64,000 bases of DNA from Mesostigma viride. Its lineage: Eukaryota; Streptophyta; Mesostigmatophyceae; Mesostigmatales; Mesostigmataceae. Position numbers and translations under genes: made by a program. The stretch covers positions 4,234,745 to 4,298,744 of the forward strand of contig RPFO01000072.1 of the NCBI GenBank assembly GCA_009746045.1, given 5' to 3'. Positions 1 to 12,092 of the stretch are shown one piece after another. Below the pieces are notes generated by a model that did not search any database, was not told where the DNA came from, and saw nothing but the letters and a program-made list of their open reading frames with translations. Positions within the stretch are counted from its first letter, which is position 1, and the number at the start of each line of letters is the position of its first letter.

Positions 1-2122
1 GACACGTGGAGGACCACACACGCAGTATATAAAGAGAAAATAAGCTGACTTTTTATCCAGCCAACCTGTGGCTAGCTGCTCTGGTTAGCATGACAAATGC
101 TAACATTTACTCAGTGGGAAAGGTGAAGAGACCATTGGAACAGCCTACCTGACGCATGTGCCACCAAAGCATTGTGTCCCGCAAAATGCACACTGCCTCC
201 TTTCTAACAAGCACGAGCCGCTCTCTTTAGGAGACAGGTGCCAGCTCGTCAGTGTCTGGGGAAAATGATGCCGCTGCTTAGGAAGACCGCGTGAATTTCC
301 TCGAACACAACTGTCTATAAAGCAAAAGAAATTTCAGAGAAGCATGGAAATAAAAGCATTACACCTTCCCGACAGGTTGCGGGCCACGCGCTGCAGAAAG
401 CCAGCCACGTCACAGACGATTAACTAGCTAAAAGACACCCAGGAATCCAGCGATGCAGCGCCAGGACCCGCAACTTTCTGGCTGCATCTGGCCGGAAAGA
501 AGGCAAAAAGCTTACGCTCAACGAGGTAAGAAAGCAGGAAAACGCAAGCTTAAGACGTTTAACACAAGAACGTACCATAACGGGCATTTATTCGTGCCCA
601 GGCGCACAAGAAAGTCCACCCTTTCATGGAGTGGTTGGGCAGTACGCATCGCGCAGGGCTAATGTTATCTTACCGCAAAATGACGGGAAAGGTAAAGATA
701 GCAGCGGGAATTTTTACGGCTTTAGAAACATCATTAAACTAGCTTTCCTTACGACCATCAAAACTGGCAACAATCGACAATCAACCCGGCAGGCATCCAA
801 TATACTTTATTCATCCCGACAGAAATTCAGGCCGGACCCCCCCTGCCGATGGCAAAGAAAAAAAGCCCGCGACATTATAGATCGCAACCATCCCGCCATA
901 AATTAGAATCAGTAACTAATTTTCTCCAACAATCGAGCATTTCTGCTTTCCGCGTGCCAGATTTGTCACGTTTCGTCTAAAGGCAGTCGCCATGGCCCCT
1001 ACCGCAAGGGGTGCGCGCACCATGCCGACATAGCTTTTGGGCCTCAATTTGCACCGAAATTTGGTCCGTACCGTCCAGCTCAGTCGGATTATGTATGTGG
1101 ATCGGCCGTGTTGGTTGCATACGCAGGTATATTAATTCTTGCATTCGCCCCGGACCTTCCCCAGGACAGGTCAGGATATAACAATAATTCTTGCATTCGC
1201 CCCCGCCCTTTCCTATGGCCTGGTCAGGTTTGGGCGCGACGCCACTAGCGCGGCGCCCGCGACAGAGTGGCCAGGCTCGAGCACGTTTTCTGGATCCCAA
1301 GCACCGGATTGGACACTGTCCGAGGACTGGACAGGAATTGGCTGACCAATCGGATGCTTGCTCGTCGTCTCCAAAAACATATATAAAGAGCCAAATCGCG
1401 CGAACTACGCAAGGATCCTTTAAGCAGCGTTACTCTGCCGAAATGTCAACCTAGGCCGGTCAAGTGACGCCGAGGTGTTCACCGATAGTTCAGGTCAGCC
1501 ACAGCGCGCCTTCGAATGTAGGCACGGTCGCATTTTTTTTTAGGAAATGTAGAATTGTTGTCGACCAGCTACCAACGCCCGACCGGACCCATACAACGGA
1601 AACATCAAGGCGATGTGATGTAGGTGTGTCTGATATGTCATTAATACACAGAGCATCGTGAATATAATATATAATATAAATTATATAATATACTATAATT
1701 AATATATAATTTTAATTTTATGTTAATTTTAATGTTATTTCATATAACATAATATAGCATAATATAATATAATATAATATAATATTATATAAAGTAGTAT
1801 ATAAAAAATTAAAATGTAAAAGAAAAATATCTACCTTATTGGGGTTTAATGTTCCTTTCCAGTTCAGCATAAGTACACTCTTGAGTGTGTGCAATGTTTG
1901 GTTATACGCCATTGTCTTAAAATAGCAACCAATGTAAACCTCCGTCCTAACCACATTTGGATACAATAAAGACATTGATGCCTGACACATAGCATTCATT
2001 GCTTGAAATACCATGCATATTTTGTGTCAATGTTCTGCAGACCACAGCTTCAAGTGGGCATACTTCGCTTTCCTCAATATAATGGCGACATGGCATTTGG
2101 TGAAAGTGGTGAGTGCCATGAA
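1..2122. other. intergenic, no supported gene
   Basis: No ORF here resembles a known protein and all are short. A TATAAA-like string lies at about 1380-1386 and another near 28-34; either could be promoter-like, but no transcript start can be tied to them. A short direct repeat (a TTCTTGCATTCGCCCC core) occurs near 1135 and 1186. The segment from about 1660 is extremely AT-rich. Confidence 0.5.
1660..1800. repeat. AT-rich low-complexity tract (AATAT/ATAAT)
   Basis: Almost pure A/T built from AATAT, ATAAT and TAATATA units. It is the most AT-rich block of an otherwise mixed or GC-rich window. It could be a microsatellite or a matrix-attachment-like spacer; no gene is visible. Confidence 0.75.
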
Positions 2123-2675
2123 GTTGCGCCGGCCGTCGTTATCCATGACGAACTGAATGGGTTTCGTGCAAATCAAGTTTTTTGTTTTGGTGTTCCAGTT
2201 GCGCCGGCCGGCGTTTCCAATGGTATCTTGCGCGCACTTGCAAAAGCTTGCACGCTTATCAACATTTTGTGTTGGTAAACATTTTATCACCTCTGGGATT
2301 TCCGCCTTCACTACCTGAGTTGCTTCTTTGTGGTTTTCAAATGCAACCGAGTTACGCCGGCCGTCGTTACTCATGACAAATTGTAGGGGTTTTGTGCAAA
2401 TCACTTTTGTATGGTTTATGTACATGCATCCAGTTGCGCCGGCCGGCGTTTCCAATGGTATCTTGCAGTTGCGCAATCAGGCCCCATTACCAAAAGTGTG
2501 TTTGTACATCTTTTTTACACCTGAAGGATTTCTGCCTGCATATCCTGAGTTGCTTCTTAATGGTTTTTAATTGCGCCCGAGTTACGCCGGCCGTCGTTAT
2601 TAATGACAAACTGTATGTGTTTCATAAAATCACTTTTGTATGGTTTACATGTATCCAGTTGCGCCGGCCGGCGTT
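2123..2675 (+). repeat. ~229-bp tandem repeat with GC-rich palindromic cores
   Basis: About two and a half copies with starts at 2123, 2351 and 2581. Each copy holds two related cores, GTTRCGCCGGCCGTCGTT and, about 77 bp later, GTTGCGCCGGCCGGCGTT (2200, 2433, 2658), whose CGCCGGCCGGCG centre is a perfect palindrome. The same core recurs inside both introns of the adjacent gene (4338, 4410, 5310). The array lies directly before a probable splice acceptor at 2760, so it may be intronic or 5' UTR. Confidence 0.75.
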
Positions 2676-2760
2676 ATTAATGACGCTTGTCGTTCTTGTT
2701 TGATGCCCATCGTTTTCGTCGTGTCTTTAATGGTGATTATTTATCATTACTCATCCTCAG

Positions 2761-5700
2761 GGCTTTCGGTGCCGCGGGATTAAGAGGCGAAAAAAATCAG
2801 CTGCCGTCTGACCAAAGTCTGATGGCGCGATCGGGGCGGGGGGCCGTTTCCGACGGTTCGCGTCCCTTGTCCAATGACGACCGGGAGCCTGCACTTCGCG
2901 GTCTCTGGAGCGACAAGTACATCGAGAACAAGGGGTACAAAATTGCCAATGACATCTTTCCTATCATGGCGGAACGCGTGAAAGCAAACAACCACAGGAC
3001 GCCAGAGATGAGCGCGGAGGTTCTGTCTTGCGCAGCTTCAAGACTAAATGCCATGGTGGCGGAGAGCAACGGCATTAAGAAGAGGAAGAACTGTGACGGC
3101 GGGCTTCCTGAAAATTGGGCGGAATCTCTTCGGGATAACATCAAGAAGGCTTTTGGCGACTTGGGAACATCTGAGAAGGATCGTGGGCTTAGGTGGGCCT
3201 TGTGTGGACTTGTTACGAAGGCAATGGAGGGCGTCCCGGACAGGATTGTGGAGCGCGCGTTCGGGATTGACAGGCGCTTTGTCGCAACTGTTCGGGGTCA
3301 CAGGGATGGAATGGAAGAAGGGGAGGACGACCTTTTGATGAGTGCGCCAGAGAGGAGGAGGAGGAAAGACGAGCTTCCGACGGAAGTCATTGCCCTGATA
3401 CAAGCGTGCTGGAGGGATGATAACTTGACGCGGGCGTCTCCGAACATGAAGGATGTTCATTGTGAATGGACCAGAAAGGATTACAAACATACACTAGCGT
3501 TTTCGGAGGGTGCGCGCTACTATACTGTCTCCAAGTCGAAGATTTACGAAGTGTTCATTTCCCGCCATCCGGAGTTGAAGCCACCGCGGCGGATGGACAG
3601 TAGGGAGGGGGGGGGGGGAGGGAGAGGAGGGTGTGAGGGGGGGAAATCAGGTGATTTTGGAGACGGAGGCAGGGATGTCAATGCTACGCACGAATCAGAA
3701 GAGCACAGTTCATGTGGGATACACTACTTTTTGCAAGCATATGCCCGCATGCGTCAAGGGGCGGTGGAAAATGCGGAACTTGTGCGCATGCCAGCACCAC
3801 ACTACCATGCAGTCCATGGTTGGGGGGTTGGCCAAATTTCGTGCAACTTTTCATGCCAGATGCGAGTGCGGACCTGAATGCCACGCGTGCGATCATGGTA
3901 GCCAGCTCGACGTGGGGTCGTCCGTGCCCACATGTTCCATTTTCAAAGCCACTCACACGACAGAGTGGGTGAACAAGTTTACTTGTGAGGTGGAGGGGAT
4001 GAGGGAGGGGGGAGGTTCGAGGTCGTCTGTGGGGTCGTCGCGGCCGCAGGTTCAGCCTTTTCAGGGCGAACTTGAGGATCTGCCCATGCATGGGAGGGTG
4101 CTGGACGACGAGGAAGGGGTGCCCGATCATGACCTGGGCGAGGAGTTGGGGGTTTGCTCGATCCGGCGTAAGGCTTGTGTGTTGGGCACTTGCCTGGCTC
4201 CCAAGTGTGGAATTCGGAACTTCATGTTATGCGAACGGGAGGAGGCTTCCAACCACCTGATTTCATGGACCAGATACGAGATGCAGGATGTGCCGCCGGG
4301 TGCGGTTCTTGGGCCAGAGGTAATTTTTAGTGGAGTGGTTGCGCCCCAAGGCGTTTCTTTTGCAATGTTTCCTGAAGTTCTTGGGCCAGAGGTAATTTTT
4401 AGTGGAGTGGTTGCGCCCCAAGGCGTTTCTTTTTCAATTTTTCCTGAGGTCCTGTCTTTTTTCTTTCTACAGGTCATTGGTGGGTCGAAGTTGATGTCTT
4501 TTCTGTATGTGCACACTGCGCATATGCAGGACGACTGTGACGAGATCGCAAAGGCTGGTGGGCAGCGATTGACGCAAGTCGACGTCAAGTCCACACCAAC
4601 GGAGCTAAAGGAGGCAATTGTGGACAAGTGGCCGGACTTCATCCAGCATTGCTTCAACGCGTGGTGGCAAGCGGACGCCTCCAAGGAATGTCTCTCAAGG
4701 ATGCGGGTGGGGGACCTTGTATGCCACACAGATTACGCCGAGAACTACCAGTCTTACACCTATCACAATCTCCAAGCACAGTATTGGCATCCAGTCACAT
4801 TCGTCCTTATGCCCTGGATCGTGCGCTACTTGGATCCAGCGTCGGGAAAGGTCGTGAGAAGGGAGTTTCACTTCATCGGACAGGGCGGAATGAAAAGGGA
4901 CGGGCGGGCCCTCCGTTTTGCTATCCTCAAAATCCTGGCGACACTACGGTCAGAAGGGGTAGAGGTGAAGCGCTTCATTGGGTGGTCGGACAATTGCTCC
5001 ATGCAGTTCAAGTCAAGGAATGTGATCGCGGAAGTGGCCCGGCTGCTGACGGAGGATCCGCACCTGGAGTCATTTGAGTGGAATTACTTTGGGGAGCAGC
5101 ACGGAAAGGGGGAGGTGGATGGAGCTGGTGGGACTGTGAAGTGCATGTTGAGGAGGTGGCACATCAGGGAAGAGAACCAGGACAAACAGACGGCCGCCCA
5201 GTTGGTGGAGAATCTGGCGTCGGGGGCGGTGGGCGGGACCACAACGACCAGGCGTAACTTCTTCGAGTTCCCCGAGGTAATTAAGTGTACAGTCCTCGTT
5301 CAGGGAATAGTTACGCCGGCCGTCGTTTCTAGGGCGTTCTTGGAGTCCTGGCGATCAGGAGTGCTTAATAAAACACAACTAGCTCGATGGTCTCGTAACT
5401 TCAACTTTCCCTTGTGCAAATCTTGTCTTCGACGCGCAGGTGCTTCCTTACAGCCCAGGGCGCGGCGAAATCAAAGGAGTGAAGAAGGCGCACTGGTGGC
5501 GCATGGACAAGTCGAATGTGACGCGCTTAATGCTGCGCCAGTATTCCTGCTATTGTGGCGGTGCGTGCGCCGAGGAAAGGTGGTGGGATTGTCGAAAGGA
5601 GTGGACCGACATGGACGGCTGGAATGTGGGAGGTGCTCGGATGAAGCTCCACAAACTGGGGGAGCCAGTGCAAAGGAACCCAAACGGACAAGGGGGGCAC

Positions 5701-6171
5701 GCAGGGACGCGACTGAACAGACTACAGGCAGAGAGGACGATGATGGGAAGGAGACTGAAGCTGCGAGACATTTTTGCCGTCGAGTCCTACTCTGGTGATG
5801 AGTCCCACGATCCAGATCATCCATATTGGCTAGCGGAAGTCTTGCAGGAGCCTTATCAGGTGGCCGCTACTTTCGTGAGGCGAGTGGCCGACAGAAACGG
5901 CAAGGTCGATAGGGAGTTGTTCCGTAAGGGACAATGGGTGGTGGGGGTGCGCTACTGGGACAGATTTCCGGGTATGGCGACGATGTTCAAAATGGACGCC
6001 GATGCGCAAGCTGAACAGCCAAACTTGGTCAATTGCTACCTGTGCATGGACGCGGGGTTCGAACACACCATTGTTGTCAACCCAGCTAACAATCGCCAGG
6101 CCATCTTGACCATTCCGACAGACGTCGAGAAACGGCTCACGAACTTGGCCAAGAAGAGACCTGTTGAGTAG
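2761..6171 (+). CDS. DDE/RNase-H-like transposase-family protein, multi-exon, one frame break
   Basis: I place three exons: about 2761-4319, 4473-5276 and 5440-6171 (stop TAG). The first probably follows an acceptor CTCAG at 2756-2760; the first in-frame ATG is 2822, so the true start may be in an unseen 5' exon. Order of parts: a helical N-terminal region; a Cys/His-rich zinc-binding stretch at about 3720-3990; then a catalytic-like core with the three acidic blocks HTDYAENYQ (about 4728), WSDNCSMQF (about 4983) and HGKGEVDGAGG (about 5100); and a C-terminal chromo/SH3-like tail beginning HPYWLAEV. The three spaced acidic blocks fit an RNase-H-fold DDE nuclease, but the superfamily is my inference. 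The frame shifts by one near a 12-G run (3607-3618) inside a G-rich linker, from an indel, a sequencing error or a missed intron. I see no terminal inverted repeats, so it could be domesticated, decayed or host-like. Confidence 0.6.
4307..4450 (+). repeat. 72-bp tandem duplication spanning a 5' splice site
   Basis: Two near-identical 72-bp units begin at about 4307 and 4379. Each contains the exon end TTGGGCCAGAG followed by GTAATTTTTAG, so there are two competing donors, at 4320 and 4392. The unit is 24 codons and stays open, so either donor, or retention, preserves the frame. Confidence 0.85.
4320..4472 (+). other. intron 1 of the DDE-family gene
   Basis: GTAATT donor at 4320 and TTTCTTTCTACAG acceptor ending at 4472. 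The intron is 153 nt, divisible by three with no stop, so it could be retained in frame. It contains two copies of the GCGCCCCAAGGCGT near-palindrome. Confidence 0.7.
5277..5439 (+). other. intron 2 of the DDE-family gene
   Basis: GTAATTAAG donor and GACGCGCAG acceptor, phase 0; removing it joins ...FFEFPE to VLPYSPG.... It carries one core GTTACGCCGGCCGTCGTTTC at 5310, the motif that is repeated upstream of the gene. Confidence 0.75.
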
Positions 6172-7502
6172 GCCAGCTCGCCCGGGCTTGGTTGGACGAG
6201 GTGGACAGCCTTGAGAGCACGTGCTTCGTTGTGAGCACTTGCCTTTCAGCCGTGATTTGCAAACGAGTTCCTTGTCCTGAATTGTAAAGCTCGATTCATG
6301 CTCTTTTAAGGAAGTGTATAATATTATCCAGATCATGTATATATTTAGATCTAGACCTGAGTTCAAATAACATTTCTTAGAGGGCTGAGATGCGCGAGGT
6401 CCAGCATACATGTATATATCCATGGAGACATGTTACAAACTCAAATGTTTCATTGTACGTACCACTAGCTCGTCGACGGGGGTATCCCATGTAATGTATG
6501 ATTTATGAATTAATTAATCGCTTAATTGTACAATTTAAATGGATCATGAACTTGTCAAGTGGCCTAATTTGGTTTATTTGGTTCATCATTTATTGATGTC
6601 AATCATTCTTAATTGAATCTCGAGCAATAGCAATCATGAAGCACATCCTAATCATGTGATTCGCATAATGAGAATAGGCAACAAGTGCTAAGTACTTTGA
6701 GGAATGCGGGGTTGGTCAGGTTATTATAGAGCTAGAGCTACAAACGGCACATATATTGCAAACTTTGCGCTCCAGGCATGGAATTTCAAAAGTACCAAAA
6801 TTGGAGCAGTAGATGTTGGGGACGCCCAACATTGTCTAATTTCCGACAAGCTAAACTTCACGCTTTATCTGTCAAGCGAACACAAATATACAAGGGCAAA
6901 TCTATCGGCTATGCCAGGCACCGCCTGGGGCTTCCTTGCATTTGTGTCTGGTGTCCCACGTTGAAATCCTGAAATTGCACATCTGCTCAGTGCCTCGCCG
7001 GCTTGCTGCGTACCAGCATTCGGCAAACTGCCCTTGTGACGAATGTCAGTGAAATTCAGGTCCGCCCAAAAGTTCCGTCAGCAAATTCAGCGGACTTGGC
7101 GCGTGAGTACAATTGAGATCCGCGGCGTCAGTACCGGGCCGCGGTATAGCAACCCGCACAAGGCTGCGGACGTCAGAATTACGCTAAAATCTGAATTGCG
7201 GACGTGATAGATCACGGACGCGACAGCTGTCGCGTTTGCGTGCCATATCATCCTGGACTGGTCATTACCGCTACTTGGAATGCATCCACTATCAGCAGTA
7301 ATCATGTGTGAGATATGCCACCTCCCCCCCCACTATTTAGCTCACAACAACGTGAGAGCAAAAAGTGAAAGAAAGGCATCTCACACTAAAGAAGGAAGCC
7401 CAAAGAGGGCGTCATTCCAGGCAGCAGCAAAAAGGAAAAAAAAAAATCCAGCTGCTCAAAGATGCTTTTCCAGGATCAGCAACAACCTTAACACGCATGC
7501 TT
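6172..7502. other. intergenic, no supported gene
   Basis: Follows the stop of the DDE-family gene. AT-rich to about 6700, then unremarkable; only short unsupported ORFs. A CGGACGYGA-type string near 7200 resembles one near 13600, but I could not define an element from it. Confidence 0.5.
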
Positions 7503-7506
7503 TTAA

Positions 7507-9599
7507 CCCTTAAATGGTGTCCAACTCGCGCCTAAAAATAGGCTCCAGTTGCACCTTGCATGGTAATGTCCACAACCTAACCTAAAAACAATTTAGGGTC
7601 CATACTGGGACCAAAGCACACACATATAGGGACTTACTTGGGGGTCATGTCATTGGTCATGTTGCAATGTCCTATGGGTGCTAAATATAGCACCACCCTC
7701 AGGGGGGTGCGCGAGTGCGAGAAAAACACTCATGTATAATGCATTATTACACCTGAAAACAGTTCCGTTGCTCCCAACATTTTAAAGGCAGTTGCTTGGG
7801 TAGCCAGGCATGGCTTCTGAACACTGACATGACAGGTTGTCCCAGGGACCCAGATGCATTATCTAAAAATAACTCGCGCCTAAAAATAGGAGCCAGTTTG
7901 GCTGGTGACATTTGCTAGCATTACAAGGCAGGCGCCTCAGTCCGTAGCATCATAAAACATCATAAATGATCAAACATGCATTATTTCATCAATTCCAGCA
8001 TACAGAACATCCATAACAGCGATTAAACATAGGTAGCCATGCCAATGCACAGTCACATTCGCGCGTATCATGGCATGGTAAGGCCAATGACTACCCACCA
8101 CACAAGCCTACCACATGCACAGTTTTTCTCACATGTCAGTGCTAGACTAAATAAGTAAAAGTAAGCCTAGATCATTGGAAATGCTAACTGGAGCTCCTTA
8201 TATGCTGGGCTTCATCATTTCAGCTGTTAACTGGCTACGGGGCGACATGCGGCACTAAGTGGCATTACAATGGTATGAGGCGTGCACAATGGTGCTTTTG
8301 AATGGCCGGGTAATGCTCAAAATGATCACTAACACACAGCTTAAACTATGCTTCATGTTGTTCTAAAGAAAACGTCACCATGTGGTGGCTACCAAGCTCT
8401 ACTAGCAGGTATACCACTGTGCCAAGGCCCAAATGCACGTGTGCAAGGGGCTACGTAGCCCATGCATCCACAACATAAAAAATGACCTCCATATGCTTGC
8501 CTGAGATGAAATGACACAGAGACAACTCATGGACCTTCTTTTGAATGCAAGCAGGGCACTGGGACCTCCACAGGTGTTACATGAAGACAGATGGGGTGAC
8601 TGCACAACAGCAATACTAACAAAGCTAAAAGGCTAACCAAAAACAGGCCAGGATACCATCTATTCTTAAGGATTTAGGCTATAGAAACCATCATGATACC
8701 ATATAGAACTTATTTACATGTAACACCAATCATTATTCTAGTATATTTGGTGCAGACGCAGCCAATCATGCACAAAACTGATGAAAATCTGACCGTAATG
8801 GCTGTGCGCAACCACCACCACAAACCATTACAGAAAAGTAGTAACGAAGCAACTTTGACATCCCAAACCTTCAACAATGAGTCCGAGATTACTTACCGAG
8901 TGATACGACGACTTTATCTTGTCGACGGTAACCGCAGGGACACTAAACTACGCCAGGTCGAAACCGCAAAAAAAAGGCTCAAGGACAGCTAGCAAGCTGA
9001 CGACAGGGCCGATGCGTCAAGACTTTCCTGGCCCACGACACTAATGAAATATTCGAAATACATCGTAAAAAATTTACTCGATGCGAAATATTCAATTATA
9101 AAGCCGCCGATAACAAGTGCTAGCTTCATTGTCACTCCCGTCACAATAAACACGCGTTGACGCAGTAAAACCCAGACCGAGATGATTGCGCACCTCAGTA
9201 AATGTTGCGCGACTGCGGCTACAGCATCTTTATAACGCATAAATAATGCCTACAAAATTTGGAACGAATCCATGCATCGATGCTCCTACACCAATCAGTT
9301 TTCTGCACCGCCATAGCCTCGAATATGCATGTTCGTAATTATTTTACATTCACTTTCGTCCCGGTGGACCTGGGTACCCCCTGTACTGTAACCGTTAATT
9401 AGTCCCTGTAGACTTGGTCGAAACATAGTGATGTCCGGTATCAGGGCGTAGAGCACATCTAGCTCTACAGTAGCAGCAGACCTAAAAATATCACGGAAAT
9501 GTCTACTGGCATTCGCGCCGCGCCGCTTCCCATCTCGCGCCTATTTGTAGGCGCGAGTTCAACTCGCGCCTACAAATAGGCGCGAGCACCATTTAAGGG
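7507..9599. mobile_element. non-autonomous TTAA-flanked DNA transposon (piggyBac-like)
   Basis: Bounded by the direct target duplication TTAA (7503-7506 and 9600-9603) and by perfect 13-bp terminal inverted repeats, CCCTTAAATGGTG at the left and its reverse complement at the right. Subterminal copies of an AACTCGCGCCTA(A/C)AAATAGG motif lie near 7524 and 7870 and as an inverted pair near 9532-9587. The 2.1-kb interior has no recognisable transposase; the longest ORFs (about 8693-8992 plus, 8989-9240 minus) are not convincing. TTAA targets and CCC-starting ends are typical of piggyBac; Kolobok also uses TTAA. Confidence 0.85.
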
Positions 9600-9602
9600 T
9601 TA

Positions 9603-9757
9603 AAGGCTTAGCAATAACCCCTTCAATGGCTTTTTACAGGGAAAAGCCTAACCTCTTCAGATGCTTTTGAAGGCTAAGCAATAACCTCTTCAATGGCTTT
9701 TTCAGGGAAAAGCCTAACCTCTTCAGATGCTTTTGAAGGCTAAGCAATAACCTCTTC
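9603..9757 (+). repeat. ~66-bp tandem repeat next to the TTAA element
   Basis: Copies beginning AAGGCT(T/A)AGCAATAACC at about 9603, 9670 and 9736. Starts immediately at the right-hand TTAA of the preceding element. Confidence 0.8.
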
Positions 9758-10932
9758 CTTGTGCTTCCCTGGGTGAAGCAGGAGGAACCCCAGGCTGGCC
9801 GGACTGAACCCATCATGGGTTGTTCGTCCGTTTAAAATGAGAATGAAAGGTGCGGTCCTTTATGGCACCGCCACCTTCATGACAGGCAATCCGGCCCAAC
9901 CAGCCGATTCTTGAGACCATGCTTTATCATTAAGGGGACATGACACCCGGGACTTTTTTGGCGCCAAAAAAGTCGGGACGGTACCGACGGACCGTGAAAT
10001 TGTGGTGCACAGTGCGCGCACCGTGCGGAGGTGGCCATGGCGACGTGCGTTCCGTTAAAATATGGCTAATCCGGCGGGCGACAGGCCGAAAAATTAAGCC
10101 GATGGTTAAAAGTGATGTTCTATTATGATGTTTCATAGCCAGATCTGCACTATTTGCAAATTCGCTGCCTTTGTTGGTACAGATTTGCACGGGGGTCTCA
10201 TCCAACAATTTGGCCGCGATGAATAATCTAGCATGCGTGCCTGCGACGGTAGAACTCGATATTCGTGGGTTGTATTGATGCAGTAAGAGCCGTTTAGTAA
10301 CGGACACCATGAAAATAACCTAAGCGTCTTCGATCTGCGGCCATTTCCTGTCATTTCTAAAATGATCTCGTTCAGGCCTGCGCGATCCGCGGTTAATCCA
10401 TCCATGGCTGGCTGGCTTTTCTTGCGCGCCTGGGTAGGAAATAATGCCGGCCGTGGTACGTTGATTTGCCGCATGTCACCGCCCAGTCTGTTTGCGCTCT
10501 TAGTGAACCTGGCATGAAACTTTTGGCGCCGTTTCTGGGTTCTTCTTGCTATTTTGTTCTCCACTTGTTGCAGTTGTGCTATCAGATTTTCCGCAGCTTT
10601 CAATGGTTTTCCTTACGCTGCGTATGCCATGCTTCCTAAAGCTACCCAGAATTGATCGGGCAGTTATCTGGCTTTGCTACGCTTCCTGTATGGAGGTTTT
10701 CACACGGTAGACATTCTATATTGCGTAGTCAAGGACCCTAGCTGCCTGGGAGCGGCATCACCGTTGCAAGGAGCTGGCGAGCTCATAAACGCCTGTCATG
10801 GCTCTTCAGCCTGCTGGAAAACAAGGTTCTTGTATGGAAGGTGAAAATATGTGAGTTACTTATCACATCCCCACCTGTTTAGCCTCCATTAAACATGGCT
10901 TGTACTTCCTAGATGACAGGGATCAGGTCGTT

Positions 10933-11376
10933 ATGGCTATGAAGGATGCACCTTTTATCCATAAGCGTCATGACATGGTGTTGGCTATGAGTGATTCCCG
11001 CAAGCGGTCATACCTGCTCATAATGGTTAAAGAGTTGGTGGTTGTTTTCTTCAAGCATCTAGCATTTGTTTTTCGTGGTTCTGCCCCATTTGCAGGGGGC
11101 AAGCTTAGGAATGTGCTCATGGTATTGCCTCATGTCATGGTGCACCAAGCATGCAGGCTGGCAGCTATAACAAGATGTAATATGGATGCCCGGTGCATTA
11201 GATGCTTGGGGCGCGAGGACAAGAATCACAACCCCTTCCTGCTGTGTGAGGCAGGTGCAGGCGGGGAAGAGCATGGTGCCCACATGCTCTGCCTTGGCCT
11301 GACAAAGAAAACCATGCCGGTGGGTGCCTGGTATTGCCCCAACTGCATGGGGGACGGCGATTCCGACGAGGGCTAA
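10933..11376 (+). CDS. divergent PHD-finger-like protein carried by a TTAA transposon
   Basis: The first in-frame ATG is 10933; the frame is open upstream to about 10900 but begins there with TTG. The C-terminal half has a zinc-binding pattern like a PHD finger: CIRC, then LLCEAG, GAHMLCLGL and WYCPNC, ending with an acidic tail GDGDSDEG. Compared with the usual C4HC3 pattern, the fourth ligand is not a cysteine; a histidine (EEHGAH) may replace it. PHD fingers usually read histone H3 tails, which in a transposon could bias integration towards certain chromatin. That role is inference. Confidence 0.55.
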   Translation: MAMKDAPFIHKRHDMVLAMSDSRKRSYLLIMVKELVVVFFKHLAFVFRGSAPFAGGKLRNVLMVLPHVMVHQACRLAAITRCNMDARCIRCLGREDKNHNPFLLCEAGAGGEEHGAHMLCLGLTKKTMPVGAWYCPNCMGDGDSDEG

Positions 11377-11554
11377 AGCCTTCCTGTGTGTTATCAAGGT
11401 GGCAGGATAGTGCTTGTATTATTTGGCCATCATAAGACATGATGGGACTTGCTTGGGTGGGTCATATGCATGTGTGCCCCCTCATGCCATGTTGTACCAG
11501 GAACACAGCGTGGCAGCTATAATATGATGTAACATGGCCATACTAGCTCAGAAT

Positions 11555-12092
11555 CGTCCGTCCTATAGTCAGCAAAATTGGTGCGAGAGGTCCCCAGTTC
11601 GATTCCGGTCGGATTCATTTGCAGATCGCGTTTTCCGCGTTTTCCGCGGCCCGGCACTGAACGCAAAGGTTTTCACCTTTGCGGAGTGTCTGATCAGAAT
11701 ATACGCTTGGCTGATTTCGATAGTACCGGCTACGCCCCCTTCTAAAGAAGGATTCAGCCGTGTTCAGCCCGTCTCACGGTGCGAGACTGAACAAGTCTCG
11801 CGTGCAGACACGTGTGTAGTACTCCTACACACAGATCTCGAGTGATTTATCTAGTACCAAATCCGAAAGGCTTGCATCACTCCCCGGACAGGAGAACTTT
11901 TGCGGATGACTGTAGGTGTAAGTTGGCGATGCCATGGTAACCGGAGACGTCCGTCCTATAGTCAGCAAAATTGGTGCGAGAGGTCCCCAGTTCGATTCCG
12001 GTCGGATTCATTTGCAGATCGCGTTTTCCGCGTTTTCCGCGGCCCGGCACTGAACGCAAAGGTTTTCACCTTTGCGGAGTGTCTGATCAGAA
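11555..12092 (+). mobile_element. dimeric tRNA-derived SINE with 14-bp target-site duplication
   Basis: Flanked by perfect direct repeats TACTAGCTCAGAAT at 11541-11554 and 12093-12106. Inside are two nearly identical ~147-bp monomers (11555-11702 and 11948-12093) separated by about 245 bp of unrelated sequence. Each monomer starts with a tRNA-like head: an A-box-like TATAGTCAGC, a B box inside CCCAGTTCGATTCCGG, and ends that nearly pair (TCCGTCC with GGTCGGA). Pol III promoter boxes plus a 14-bp duplication indicate LINE-mediated retrotransposition into the TTAA transposon. Confidence 0.8.

Noticed and set aside
11560-11640. A functional tRNA gene
   Set aside because: A and B boxes are present, but the arms pair poorly, no sound anticodon arm can be drawn, and the unit is duplicated within a flanked insertion; it fits a SINE head.
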